From positions 6,531,501-6,595,500 of the forward strand of contig NZ_JAGIOH010000001.1 of assembly GCF_017876625.1 (NCBI RefSeq): DNA of 64,000 bases, given 5' to 3'. Numbering within the stretch: the stretch's first letter is position 1; the number at the start of each line of letters is the position of its first letter. Origin of the DNA: Streptomyces syringium. GTDB lineage: Bacteria; Actinomycetota; Actinomycetes; Streptomycetales; Streptomycetaceae. The position numbers and the translations under genes were made by a program. This document shows positions 1 to 7,853 of the stretch, piece by piece. The notes beneath the pieces were generated by a model that was given only the letters and a program-made list of their open reading frames with translations, made no database searches and was not told the origin of the DNA.

Positions 1-1
1 C

Positions 2-112
2 TCCGCCCTGGTCACCGAGCGGATCGGGCTCGACGGCATCCCCGCCGCCTTCGACGCCATGCTCGCGGGCCGCGGCGGCCGGGCGCTGGTGGTGTTCCCC
101 GAAGCGGGGTAG
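2..112 (+). CDS. C-terminus of a zinc-type alcohol dehydrogenase (partial)
   Basis: Only the last 36 codons are in the window, running off the left edge in frame and ending at a TAG. The tail reads like the C-terminus of medium-chain, zinc-type alcohol dehydrogenases: a helix in which 'the gene product is handled by residues around the C-terminal domain' (ERIGLDGIPAAFDAML), then a final strand RALVVF. The family assignment rests on this short match alone, and substrate and cofactor cannot be judged. The next gene is a TetR regulator on the same strand after a 128-bp gap that holds an operator-like sequence. Confidence 0.5.
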   Translation, partial: SALVTERIGLDGIPAAFDAMLAGRGGRALVVFPEAG

Positions 113-160
113 TCGCCGCGCCGCGCCGGCACGATTCCCGGACACGGCCCGTCCGTACCC

Positions 161-174
161 TAAGCGCTTGCTCA
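161..174. promoter_or_regulatory. Operator-like site A1 upstream of the first tetR gene
   Basis: TAAGCGCTTGCTCA contains the 8-bp palindrome AAGCGCTT and an extended right arm. The same 13-base core AAGCGCTTGCTCA recurs at 1393-1405 upstream of the MaoC gene. The core resembles the CAAGnnCTTG operators described for KstR2-type TetR proteins. Its place between the dehydrogenase and tetR suggests autoregulation by the TetR encoded at 241; this is inference. Confidence 0.5.
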
Positions 175-240
175 CCTTCGCGGTATGGTGTTCGTTCTGT
201 CGGAACAGGCCCGTGGCGGGCCGGGAGAGCGGGGCGTGCG

Positions 241-861
241 ATGGGCGCGGAGGCGAAGCGGGCCGAGGAGTGGGCCGACGTCACACCCGATGCCGCCCGG
301 CGGCTGGTGACCGCGGCCGTCCAGGCCTTCGCCGAGCGCGGCTATCACGCCACCACCACCCGGGACATCGCCGGCCGGGCCGGCATGAGCCCCGCCGCGC
401 TCTACATCCACTACAAGACCAAGGAAGAGCTGCTCTACCAGATCAGCGGCGTCGGCCACCGGCTCGCGCTCGACATCCTCCGCCGTGCCCGGGAGGGCGG
501 GGGCAGCCCCGCCGAGCGGCTCGCCGAAGCCGTACGGAGCTTCGTCCGCTGGCACGCGGAGCACCACACCACCGCCCGGGTCGTGCAGTACGAACTGGGG
601 GCGCTCGGCGAGGAGCACCACGAGGAGATCGTCGGGCTGCGCCGCGCCTCGGACGCCGCCGTCCGCGCCATCATCGAGGACGGCGTGGCGGCGGGCGACT
701 TCGACGTCCCGGACGTGCGCGGCACCACCCTCGCCGTGCTGTCGCTGTGCATCGACGTCGCCCGCTGGTTCAACGCGGACGGCAAGCGCACCCCGGACGA
801 GGTGGGCGAGTTGTACGCGGGGCTGGTCCTGCGCATGGTGGGGTACGCGGGCCAGGAGTGA
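241..861 (+). CDS. TetR/AcrR family transcriptional regulator (KstR2-like)
   Basis: This 206-residue protein has an N-terminal TetR helix-turn-helix at about residues 20-65 (AFAERGYHATTTRDIAGRAG, then ALYIHYKTKEELL) and an all-helical ligand domain. The YIHYKTKEELL recognition region resembles actinobacterial KstR2/FadR-like repressors that respond to acyl-CoA compounds. A GGGAGAG ribosome site sits 10 bases before the ATG. The gene runs tail-to-tail with the MaoC dehydratase at 905. The same palindrome-like sequence occurs upstream of both genes (161 and 1391), so it probably represses itself and the MaoC gene. The ligand is not identifiable from sequence. Confidence 0.85.
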   Translation: MGAEAKRAEEWADVTPDAARRLVTAAVQAFAERGYHATTTRDIAGRAGMSPAALYIHYKTKEELLYQISGVGHRLALDILRRAREGGGSPAERLAEAVRSFVRWHAEHHTTARVVQYELGALGEEHHEEIVGLRRASDAAVRAIIEDGVAAGDFDVPDVRGTTLAVLSLCIDVARWFNADGKRTPDEVGELYAGLVLRMVGYAGQE

Positions 862-904
862 GGTGCCCCGGGGCGGCCGGGGAGCGGAACTCCCCCAGCG
901 GGCC

Positions 905-1366
905 TCAGAGGTGGAAGCGGCTCACCGACTCCGCCACGCACACCGGCTTGTCGCCGCCCTCGCGCTCGATCGTCACCGCCGTCACCAGCTGCACCCCGCC
1001 CTTCACCTCCGACACACCGGCGATCCTCGCCGTGGCCCGCAGCCGTGAGCCGACCGGCACGGGGGAGGGGAAGCGGACCTTGTTCACGCCGTAGTTGATG
1101 CCCATGCGGACGTTCTCGACGCGCATCAGCAGCGGCACGAGGGACGGCAGCAGCGAGAGCGTCAGATAGCCGTGCGCGATGGTCGCCCCGAAGGGGCCGG
1201 CCGCCGCCCGGTCCGGGTCCACATGGATCCACTGATGGTCGCCGGTCGCCTCGGCGAAGAGGTCGATCCGTTTCTGGTCCACCTCGAGCCAGTCGCTCGG
1301 GCCGAGTTCCGCACCGACCGCGGCCCGCAGGTCGTCCAGCGAGGTGAAGATCCGGGGCTCCGTCAT
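905..1366 (-). CDS. MaoC-like (R)-specific enoyl-CoA hydratase
   Basis: The 153-residue protein is a single hot-dog-fold MaoC dehydratase. The core contains the hydratase signature region FAEATGDHQWIHVDPDRAA, with the Asp and His pair of the (R)-hydratase motif, followed by GATIAHGYLTLSLL. Such enzymes hydrate trans-2-enoyl-CoA in beta-oxidation or polyester metabolism. The ATG at 1366 was chosen because GGGAGG lies 7 bases upstream; an in-frame GTG 15 bases earlier would place the ribosome site inside the gene. Its promoter region carries the TetR-type site at 1391-1405, so it is probably controlled by the TetR at 241. Confidence 0.85.
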   Translation of the reverse strand: MTEPRIFTSLDDLRAAVGAELGPSDWLEVDQKRIDLFAEATGDHQWIHVDPDRAAAGPFGATIAHGYLTLSLLPSLVPLLMRVENVRMGINYGVNKVRFPSPVPVGSRLRATARIAGVSEVKGGVQLVTAVTIEREGGDKPVCVAESVSRFHL

Positions 1367-1387
1367 CCACGTGCCTCCCACACAGAG

Positions 1388-1405
1388 TGTCCAAGCGCTT
1401 GCTCA
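1388..1405. promoter_or_regulatory. Operator-like site A2 upstream of the MaoC gene
   Basis: TGTCCAAGCGCTTGCTCA is an imperfect 18-bp palindrome centred on AAGCGCTT, sharing 13 consecutive bases with site A1 at 161. It begins 22 bases upstream of the MaoC start codon, where a bound repressor would block transcription. Confidence 0.55.
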
Positions 1406-1462
1406 GCATGTGGGGCGGCTCTCCCGGTGTCAACGCCCCGTGTTGACGTAAGGTCTTGAGCC

Positions 1463-2050
1463 GTGCCGCAGATTTCCACGAAGGTTCACGAACTCACCGT
1501 CGGCCAGCTGTCCGCGCGCAGCGGCGCGGCCGTCTCCGCGCTGCACTTCTACGAGTCCAAGGGCCTGATCAGCAGCCGCCGCACCTCCGGCAACCAACGC
1601 CGCTACGAGCGGGACGCCCTGCGCCGGGTCGCCTTCATCCGCGCCGCGCAGCGCGTGGGCATCCCGCTCGCCACCATCCGTGAGGCGCTCGCCGAGCTGC
1701 CCGACGAGCGCACCCCCAACCGCGAGGACTGGGCCCGGATGTCCGAGCTGTGGCGCTCGGAGCTGGACCAGCGAATAGCGCAGCTCAATCAGTTGCGCGA
1801 CCGCCTCGCCGACTGCATCGGCTGCGGCTGCCTCTCGCTCGACAAGTGCGCGCTGTCCAACCCGGAGGACCGCTTCGGCGGCTATGGCAGCGGCTCGGTC
1901 CTGCTCGCCGTGGCCGACAAGGCCGACAGGTCGGCCACCTCGGAGAAAGCACGCGTGGCAGAGAAGGCAGGTCAGGCGGAGAAGGCCGTCGGGGCCGGGA
2001 CGCCGAAGCGGAACGCCTCGTCCCGGCGGTGCGCCGAGCCCGGGGCCTGA
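1463..2050 (+). CDS. soxR: Redox-sensitive MerR-family activator SoxR
   Basis: This 195-residue protein has an N-terminal MerR helix-turn-helix (LTVGQLSARSG at 11-21), a dimerisation helix, and the SoxR [2Fe-2S] cysteine cluster: Cys118, Cys121, Cys123 and Cys129 in the pattern C-x2-C-x-C-x5-C. In Streptomyces, SoxR senses redox-active metabolites such as endogenous quinones and activates a small regulon of oxidoreductases and exporters. The start is a GTG with no strong ribosome site. After residue 150 there is a 45-residue Ala/Lys-rich tail that is longer than in enterobacterial SoxR. A strong hairpin follows the gene. Confidence 0.95.
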   Translation: MPQISTKVHELTVGQLSARSGAAVSALHFYESKGLISSRRTSGNQRRYERDALRRVAFIRAAQRVGIPLATIREALAELPDERTPNREDWARMSELWRSELDQRIAQLNQLRDRLADCIGCGCLSLDKCALSNPEDRFGGYGSGSVLLAVADKADRSATSEKARVAEKAGQAEKAVGAGTPKRNASSRRCAEPGA

Positions 2051-2071
2051 GGTCCGGGCCTTGCCACCGGT

Positions 2072-2102
2072 CCCGAGGCGATCAGCCGTTGATCGCCTCG
2101 GG
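2072..2102. terminator. Bidirectional hairpin terminator between soxR and the convergent gene
   Basis: Perfect 13-bp inverted arms (CCCGAGGCGATCA and its complement) enclose a 5-base loop between two convergent genes. There is no T-tract, as is common for GC-rich actinobacterial terminators. Confidence 0.75.
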
Positions 2103-2143
2103 CGGCGCGCCCGTGCCTGCCCGGGCGCGCGACGGGCAGGCCC

Positions 2144-2827
2144 TCACACCGCGGCGTACCGGGCCGCGTAGGCGTACCTCCTGGCCGCGGCCAGCGCGTC
2201 CGTGGTGAGCACGGGCACCGGCACCACGATGCCGCAGTCCGTGCAGACGGGTCCCGCCAGCGGGTAGCGCTCCAGGTCGGTGCGCCACTCGATCCGCTCC
2301 TGCGAGCAGACCGGGCAGGCGTCCCCGGGTCCGGACTCCATGGCGGTGATCATGCGGCGCAGTACCTCGGCGAGGCGCGCGCTCGGGAACAACGTGGGGC
2401 TCGCGCACGGCACGATGTCACAGCCGCCCCACGTGTTGCGGTGCCAGTCGTCGACGGCGCTGGGCTGCCGGATGCCGTCGTGCTTCTCGCGCCTGCGCCG
2501 GCCGGCGAACTCGACCTCGTAGGCCAGCCAGAGCTCCCGGGCCTCCTCCAGTTCCTCCAGTGCCGCGATCAGCAGCTCGGGGTCGGGTGCGCGGTCGTCG
2601 GGGGCCAGTCCTGCCCGGGCGCACAGGTGGTGCCAGGTCGCCCGGTGCCCGTAGGGGGCGAAACGTTCGAGACATTTGCGCAGAGAGGTCCGTCGCAGCG
2701 CGATCGTGTTCCGTGGATTGCGCACCTCTCGTGCGAGTGCTCTGAAACCTGCCACTGCATCCCACCTCCGACAGCGCGGACTCGGATCGACATGGAAGGG
2801 ACGTAACTCATCGCCATTCGGATCCAT
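2144..2827 (-). CDS. Hypothetical protein with a C-terminal zinc-ribbon-like motif
   Basis: I do not recognise this 227-residue protein. The N-terminal half is basic and helical. Around residues 165-200 there are two Cys pairs, CPVC and CTDC, about 25 residues apart, the spacing of a zinc ribbon. The protein also has many Trp residues. The ATG at 2827 lacks a convincing ribosome site, so the start is uncertain. It is convergent with soxR and separated by a strong hairpin. Codon use matches its neighbours. Confidence 0.6.
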   Translation of the reverse strand: MDPNGDELRPFHVDPSPRCRRWDAVAGFRALAREVRNPRNTIALRRTSLRKCLERFAPYGHRATWHHLCARAGLAPDDRAPDPELLIAALEELEEARELWLAYEVEFAGRRRREKHDGIRQPSAVDDWHRNTWGGCDIVPCASPTLFPSARLAEVLRRMITAMESGPGDACPVCSQERIEWRTDLERYPLAGPVCTDCGIVVPVPVLTTDALAAARRYAYAARYAAV

Positions 2828-2881
2828 CGGACGCCCTGACGCGGCCGACTCCGCTCTGCTACCCCCATCGCGCGCACAGAT

Positions 2882-2912
2882 GTGAGGATCCGCGAAGGTG
2901 GCGGATCCTCAC
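2882..2912 (-). terminator. Hairpin terminator downstream of the alpha/beta-hydrolase gene
   Basis: Perfect 12-bp arms (GTGAGGATCCGC with GCGGATCCTCAC) enclose a 7-base loop. It lies 45 bases beyond the stop codon of the minus-strand gene ending at 2957 and before the next minus-strand gene. Confidence 0.7.
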
Positions 2913-2956
2913 CCTCCGTCAGCCACGGGCCGTCAGCCGCCAGCCGTGGGCCGTGT

Positions 2957-4270
2957 TCAGCCGCCGATGCGGCCGGCCAGCAGGATCAGCCGCGCCAGCT
3001 CGTCGTGACAGATGTCGCTGTGCGCTCCGGACGGCGGCCCGCCGCGCGAGACGACCGCCGACGCGTCGACGCTCGCGCAGCCCTCGTCGGGCAGCCCGCC
3101 GTCCAGCGCCCGTGCGAGCGAGACCCGCGCGGAGCCGTCCACGGCCTGGATGCCGTCATAGCCCATCGCGCCCCACCGGGTGTTGTCGATCCCCAGCACC
3201 GAGTCCGCGTCCCGGGCCAGCCGGGACGCGAGGGGGTACATCACGCCGAGCGCCGTGTCGTGCCGCGAGTGGACGCACACCACCGGCCCCCGCACCCGGC
3301 GGTACGCGCCCTTCAGCGCACCGCCGCGGCGGCTGTCGAAGGGCAGCCGGGAGGAGAACGCGTAGTGCGAGAAGGCACCCTGGAGCAGCGTCAGGGAGGA
3401 CACCGCGGCCTCCTCCGGCAGCCCGCGCAGCCCGAAGGCCATCAGCCGGGCGCCGAAGCTGTGCCCGACCAGATGCACCCGCAGGTCGGGCGCGGAGCGG
3501 GCGAGCACCCCGAGCGCGGGGCCGAGGCCCCGCTCGCCCACCGTGCCGGCCCGGCGCTTCATCGTGTAGTACGAGGCCTGGCGCAGCAGCTCGTGGGCGC
3601 CCTTCCACAGCTTCTTCCAGCCACCGCCGAACAGCCCGGCCGGCGTCTCGCCGCCCGCCAGGGCGTCGGCGAAGGCCGCGCACACCACCTCCGGGTCCCC
3701 GGCGAGCACGGTGGGTTCGCTCTCGCCCTCCAGGTCCGGGACGAGGCCCGCGCCTCCCTGATCCGAGGGATCCGCCGTGACGAGCGCGCGGACGAGGCCG
3801 GTGAACTCCGCCAGCGGTTCCGGGGCCTCGGGTCGCCGCTCGAGCAGCTCCGCGAGCCGGGCCACCGTCTCCTCGCTCCCGGGGAAGACCGTGGTCAGCG
3901 CCTGCCGGGTGGCGGCGTCGAGCATGGGCGGCCCGGTGACGGTGGTCGCGAGCGCCCGTTCCGGGAAGTCGGGGACGGGCTCGTCGGCGAACCGCATCGA
4001 TGGCCAGATCACGCCGCCGTAGCCCATGCGCACCTCGGCTCCGTCGGCCCCGGCGGCCCCGTCGACGAGGGCCGGGAACGGGGCGAAGAAGCGCCGGTAG
4101 AGCCCGGTCGCCCTCGGCCGGTCGTTGTTCCAGCCGTGCGCGAAGATCACCAGATCGGTGAGCCGCTCCCGCCCGGCCCCTGCCACCAGGCCGTCCCGCT
4201 CGCCGGTGTGGACGTCGCCGTCCGCGTCGAAAGTCAGTTCCCAGTAAGGCTCCACCCGTGTGCCCGCCAT
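2957..4270 (-). CDS. Large alpha/beta-hydrolase-fold protein, probable serine esterase/lipase
   Basis: This 437-residue protein carries a strand-turn HGWNND at 45-50 that fits an oxyanion-hole loop, and a nucleophile elbow GHSFG at 269-273 with Ser271. A long insertion of about 160 residues separates them. A C-terminal His lies in GAHSDICHDE. Streptomyces relatives are often mislabelled as kinase-related proteins. The start at 4270 was chosen over one 17 codons upstream because a GGGGGA ribosome site precedes it and the extra codons look random. No signal peptide is seen, so it is probably cytoplasmic. The substrate is unknown. Confidence 0.75.
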   Translation of the reverse strand: MAGTRVEPYWELTFDADGDVHTGERDGLVAGAGRERLTDLVIFAHGWNNDRPRATGLYRRFFAPFPALVDGAAGADGAEVRMGYGGVIWPSMRFADEPVPDFPERALATTVTGPPMLDAATRQALTTVFPGSEETVARLAELLERRPEAPEPLAEFTGLVRALVTADPSDQGGAGLVPDLEGESEPTVLAGDPEVVCAAFADALAGGETPAGLFGGGWKKLWKGAHELLRQASYYTMKRRAGTVGERGLGPALGVLARSAPDLRVHLVGHSFGARLMAFGLRGLPEEAAVSSLTLLQGAFSHYAFSSRLPFDSRRGGALKGAYRRVRGPVVCVHSRHDTALGVMYPLASRLARDADSVLGIDNTRWGAMGYDGIQAVDGSARVSLARALDGGLPDEGCASVDASAVVSRGGPPSGAHSDICHDELARLILLAGRIGG

Positions 4271-4364
4271 GCCCAGTCCCCCTGTGCCGGTCAGATGTGA
4301 CGCGCATCGTCCCGCCGTCAAGAGGGCCTGTCCAGCCTTTCGCCTGCGGCTGGGCCCGGCCGAT

Positions 4365-4409
4365 GTGCACCTCCGCTGCGCGGCGGTGTCCTCGATCGCC
4401 GGACGGGCT
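4365..4409 (-). repeat. Dispersed intergenic repeat R1, copy 1
   Basis: A 45-base unit that, read on the minus strand, matches positions 29274-29318 with a single mismatch. It belongs to the Streptomyces repeat containing AGCCCGTCCGGCGATTGAGG. A shorter inverted-orientation relative follows at 4418. It lies in the 318-bp divergent intergenic region between the hydrolase (starts 4270) and the SDR gene (starts 4589). Confidence 0.85.
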
Positions 4410-4417
4410 GCTGTGCT

Positions 4418-4445
4418 GTGTCCTCAATCGCCGGACAGGCTTGAT
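4418..4445 (-). repeat. Dispersed intergenic repeat R1, short copy 2
   Basis: Twenty-eight bases matching the ATCAAGCC(C/T)GTCCGGCG core of the R1 family, with one substitution relative to the copy at 7764. It is tandem to copy 1, so the intergenic gap holds two repeat units. Confidence 0.75.
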
Positions 4446-4522
4446 GTGGCTGGGCCCAGCCGAAACCCGGCGATCCCGTCCGCACCCGTCCCCGCGGCGC
4501 GATGTGCTCTTCCGCTGCCACA

Positions 4523-4537
4523 TACCGACTGGTTAGT
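4523..4537. promoter_or_regulatory. TetR-type operator B1 upstream of the SDR/acyl-CoA ligase operon
   Basis: TACCGACTGGTTAGT is a degenerate form of the ACCGACCGGTCGGT palindrome found perfectly at 10167-10182. It lies 52 bases upstream of the SDR start, in the promoter region of the operon that ends with a tetR gene. Confidence 0.55.
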
Positions 4538-4588
4538 CTGCGCACGCGGCCGAGGCGGCCGGGCACCGAGACCGAGGGAGACACGAAC

Positions 4589-5365
4589 GTGAACACCGTG
4601 CGGGACGCGGGAGTTGTGGTCACCGGAGCGGGCGGCGGCATAGGCGCCGCCCTCGCCCGTCGGTTCGCCGCCGAAGGCGCCCGCGTCGTCGTCAACGACC
4701 TCGACGCCGCCAAGGCCGCGGCCGTCGCCGCGGAGATCGGCGCCAAGGCCGTCCCCGGTGACGCCTCGGAGATCCTCCCCGCCGCCCGCGAGGCGCTGGG
4801 CGGGGTGATCGACGTCTACTGCGCCAACGCCGGCGTCGCCGCCACCGGCGGCCCCGAGGCGGACGAGGACGAGTGGGTCGCCTCCTGGGACGTCAACGTC
4901 ATGGCGCACGTACGGGCGAGCCGCGAGCTGCTCCCCGCGTGGCTGGAGCGCGGCAGCGGGCGCTTCGTCGCCACCGTCTCCGCCGCCGGGCTGCTCACCA
5001 TGGTCGGCTCGGCGCCCTACAGCGTCTCCAAGCACGCGGCGTACGCCTTCGCCGAATGGCTCTCCCTCACCTACCGGCACCGCGGCATCGCCGTCCACGC
5101 GATCTGCCCGCAAGGCGTCCGGACGGACATGCTGCGCGGCACCGGAGCGGCCGGGGACCTGCTGCTCGCGCCCACCGCCATCGAGCCCGAGCGGGTCGCG
5201 GACGCCCTGTTCGAGGGCATGGCCACCGACCGTTTCCTCATCCTCCCGCACCCGGAGGTCGCGGACTACTACACCGCGCGGGCCGCCGACCCCGACCGCT
5301 GGCTCGACGGCATGAACCACCTTCAGCGCAAGCTCGAACAGGCCCCGGACCCCGATCGCGTATAG
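4589..5365 (+). CDS. Short-chain dehydrogenase/reductase (SDR)
   Basis: This 258-residue classical SDR has the Rossmann motif TGAGGGIG at about 12-19, NAG at about 87, and catalytic YSVSK with an upstream Ser in VSAAG. NAD(P)-dependent oxidation of a hydroxyacyl-CoA or alcohol is the likely role, given the next gene is an acyl-CoA ligase. The GTG at 4589 was chosen because GGGAG precedes it and the homologous part begins right there. It is first in an apparent operon with the ligase (45-bp gap) and tetR. Confidence 0.85.
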   Translation: MNTVRDAGVVVTGAGGGIGAALARRFAAEGARVVVNDLDAAKAAAVAAEIGAKAVPGDASEILPAAREALGGVIDVYCANAGVAATGGPEADEDEWVASWDVNVMAHVRASRELLPAWLERGSGRFVATVSAAGLLTMVGSAPYSVSKHAAYAFAEWLSLTYRHRGIAVHAICPQGVRTDMLRGTGAAGDLLLAPTAIEPERVADALFEGMATDRFLILPHPEVADYYTARAADPDRWLDGMNHLQRKLEQAPDPDRV

Positions 5366-5410
5366 CCGCGGAGGCGGCCGGAGAAGCCACGGAAAGGGCG
5401 GCACCCCACG

Positions 5411-7120
5411 ATGACAGCGAACCCCTCCTCACCGCGCCACTCAGGCCGTGCCCCGACGGCGCGGGCCGTACCGGACTCCTACGCGGACAAGCCCTGGCTC
5501 TCCCTGCTCAGCGAGGCACAGCGGGCGCCCGTCCAGCCGCCGCCGAGCGTGCCGCACGCCTTCCGGGACGCCGTGCGGCGCGCCCCCGACCGGCACGCGC
5601 TCGCCTACTTCGACGGGCGGCTCACCTACCGCCGGGCCGACGAGCTGTCCGACGCGATCGCGGGCCACCTCGCCGCGCGTGGCTTCTTGCGCGGCGACCG
5701 GGCGGCGGTCATGCTGCAGAACTCCCCGCACTTCGTCCTCGCCGTCCTCGGCATCTGGAAAGCCGGCGGCACCGTCGTCCCCCTGAATCCCATGTACAGG
5801 ACGGCGGAGGCCGCGCACATCCTGCACGACGCCGGGGCCACCGCCCTGGTCTGCGCGGACCGCGCCTGGGTGGAGCGGCTGCGGGAAGCGGCGGACTCCT
5901 CGCCCGTCCGGACCGTCCTCACGGCCTGTGAGGCCGGCCTCCAGACCCGCGACGACACCCGCGTGCTGCGCGGCGGCCGGCTGCCGGTGCCCGAGGACGC
6001 CGAGGACCTCCTGACCGTGGCCCGCTCCGGTGCCGCGGCGCCCGAGGGCATCGACCTCGGCCCCGACGACATCGCACTCATCAGCTACACCTCGGGCACC
6101 ACCGGCCGTCCCAAGGGCGCCATGAACACCCACGGCAACGTCTGCCACAACGCCGAGCGGCAGCGCACCGGTGCCGGACTGCCCGAGGGCTGTACCTACT
6201 TCGCCCTCGCCCCGCTGTTCCACATCACCGGCATGGTCGCCCAGCTCGCGGCCTGCCTCGCCGGGGCCGGGACGCTCGCGCTCGCCTACCGCTTCGAACC
6301 CGGCGTCGTCCTCGACGCGTTCCTGGAGCACCGACCCGCCTACACCGTGGGCCCGGCCACCGCGTTCATGGCCCTGATGGCCCAGGAGGGAGTCGGCCGG
6401 GACCACTTCTCGTCCTTCCGCATGATCTCCTCGGGCGGGGCACCGCTGCCCCCCGCGCTGGTCGAGCAGTTCCGCGCCACCCTCGGCCCGTACCTCCACA
6501 ACGGCTACGGGCTCACCGAGTGCACCGCCCCCTGCGCCGCCGTCCTGCCCGGCCTCGAGGCCCCGGTCGACCCCGTCTCCGGCACCCTCGCCGTCGGGGT
6601 GCCCGGCGCCGACACCCTCGTCCGCGTCGTCGACGACCAGGGCGCGGACGTCCCCTTCGGCGAACAGGGCGAGATCGTGGTGCGCGGCCCGCAGGTGATA
6701 CCCGGCTACTGGCGGCGCCCGGAGGACACCGCCGACGCGCTGCCCGGCGGCGAACTGCGGACCGGCGACATCGGCTTCATGGACCGCGAGGGCTGGCTCT
6801 ATGTGGTCGACCGCAAGAAGGACATGATCAACGCGTCGGGCTTCAAGGTGTGGCCCCGCGAGGTCGAGGACGTCCTCTACACCCACCCCGCCGTCCGCGA
6901 GGCGGCCGTCGTCGGGGTGCCGGACCCCTACCGGGGGGAGACGGTCAAGGCCTGGATCAGCCTCCGGCCGGGCACGACCGCGGACCCCGCCGCGGTCGTC
7001 GCCTACTGCCGCGAGCGGCTCGCCGCGTACAAGTACCCGCGCGCGGTCGAGATCCTGCCGGACCTTCCCAAGACGAGCAGTGGCAAGATCCTCAGACGGG
7101 AGCTGCGCGGCCGGGCGTAG
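5411..7120 (+). CDS. AMP-dependent long-chain-type acyl-CoA synthetase
   Basis: This 569-residue ANL-superfamily enzyme carries the P-loop-like motif YTSGTTGRPKGAM at about 225-237, the A5-type motif NGYGLTE, the hinge region GELRTGDIGFMD and YVVDRKKDMI, and the C-terminal lysine motif PKTSSGKILRREL. It should activate a fatty or aryl acid to its acyl-CoA through an acyl-adenylate. GGAAAGG lies upstream of the ATG. It sits between an SDR and a TetR regulator and faces an acyl-CoA dehydrogenase pair under a similar operator, so a branched or long-chain acid degradation role is likely. Confidence 0.9.
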   Translation: MTANPSSPRHSGRAPTARAVPDSYADKPWLSLLSEAQRAPVQPPPSVPHAFRDAVRRAPDRHALAYFDGRLTYRRADELSDAIAGHLAARGFLRGDRAAVMLQNSPHFVLAVLGIWKAGGTVVPLNPMYRTAEAAHILHDAGATALVCADRAWVERLREAADSSPVRTVLTACEAGLQTRDDTRVLRGGRLPVPEDAEDLLTVARSGAAAPEGIDLGPDDIALISYTSGTTGRPKGAMNTHGNVCHNAERQRTGAGLPEGCTYFALAPLFHITGMVAQLAACLAGAGTLALAYRFEPGVVLDAFLEHRPAYTVGPATAFMALMAQEGVGRDHFSSFRMISSGGAPLPPALVEQFRATLGPYLHNGYGLTECTAPCAAVLPGLEAPVDPVSGTLAVGVPGADTLVRVVDDQGADVPFGEQGEIVVRGPQVIPGYWRRPEDTADALPGGELRTGDIGFMDREGWLYVVDRKKDMINASGFKVWPREVEDVLYTHPAVREAAVVGVPDPYRGETVKAWISLRPGTTADPAAVVAYCRERLAAYKYPRAVEILPDLPKTSSGKILRRELRGRA

Positions 7121-7152
7121 CACAGTACTTCGGCGACAGGCGGGTGGCGGCG

Positions 7153-7761
7153 ATGACCAGGACGACGACGGCCGGAACGACGGACGGCGGCGGCAGGGCC
7201 GTGCCGCAGCGGCTGCTGGCCGCCGCCACCCGCCTCTTCGCGGACCAGGGGTACGACCGGACGTCCGTGCAGGAGATCGTCGAGGCGGCGGGCGTCACCA
7301 AGGGCGCGCTCTATCACTACTTCGGGTCGAAGGACGACCTGCTGCACGAGGTCTACGCGCGGGTCCTGCGGCTCCAGCAGGAGCGGCTGGACGCCCTGGC
7401 GGACTCGGACGCCCCCGTCGAGCGGCGGCTGCGGGACGCGGCCGCCGACGTCGTCGTCACGACGATCGAGAACCTCGACGACACGAAGATCTTCTTCCGG
7501 TCCATGCACCACCTCGCGCCGGAGAAGGACAAGCAGGTGCGGGCCGAACGCCGCCGCTACCACGAGAGATTCCGCGCGCTGGTCGAGGAGGGCCAGCGCA
7601 CCGGGGTGTTCAGCGCGGCGACCCCCGCCGACCTGGTGGTGGACTACCACTTCGGCTCGGTCCACCACCTCAGCAGCTGGTACCGCCCCGACGGACCGCT
7701 CCGCCCCCAGCAGGTCGCGGAGCACTTGGCGGACCTCCTGATGCGGGCCCTGCGGCCCTAG
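7153..7761 (+). CDS. TetR/AcrR family regulator of acyl-CoA catabolism genes
   Basis: This 202-residue TetR protein has its helix-turn-helix at about 20-65 (YDRTSVQEIVEAAGVTKGAL, then YHYFGSKDDLL). It is the third gene of the SDR-ligase operon, 32 bases after the ligase. A perfect palindrome CCGACCGGTCGG lies upstream of the convergent phosphotransferase/acyl-CoA dehydrogenase operon at 10169, and a degenerate version lies before its own operon at 4523. It is the obvious candidate regulator of both. The inducer is probably an acyl-CoA, by family analogy only. Confidence 0.85.
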   Translation: MTRTTTAGTTDGGGRAVPQRLLAAATRLFADQGYDRTSVQEIVEAAGVTKGALYHYFGSKDDLLHEVYARVLRLQQERLDALADSDAPVERRLRDAAADVVVTTIENLDDTKIFFRSMHHLAPEKDKQVRAERRRYHERFRALVEEGQRTGVFSAATPADLVVDYHFGSVHHLSSWYRPDGPLRPQQVAEHLADLLMRALRP

Positions 7762-7763
7762 CG

Positions 7764-7790
7764 ATCAAGCCCGTCCGGCGATTGAGGACG
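7764..7790 (+). repeat. Dispersed intergenic repeat R1, copy 3
   Basis: ATCAAGCCCGTCCGGCGATT and flanking bases match the R1 copies at 4418 and 29272. It lies immediately after the tetR stop codon in a convergent gap, a typical location for this repeat and consistent with a transcription-end role. Confidence 0.8.
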
Positions 7791-7853
7791 CGCCCGCAGG
7801 GCGCTCGCCGCCGCAGGCGGGCACAGACGAGTCGGCGGAAGCCGCCCGCACGG

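Noticed and set aside
1441..1462. Possible SoxR box before soxR (TTGACGTAAGGTCTTGAG)
   Set aside because: The left arm does not match the CTCAAG half-site, so the symmetry is too poor to claim.
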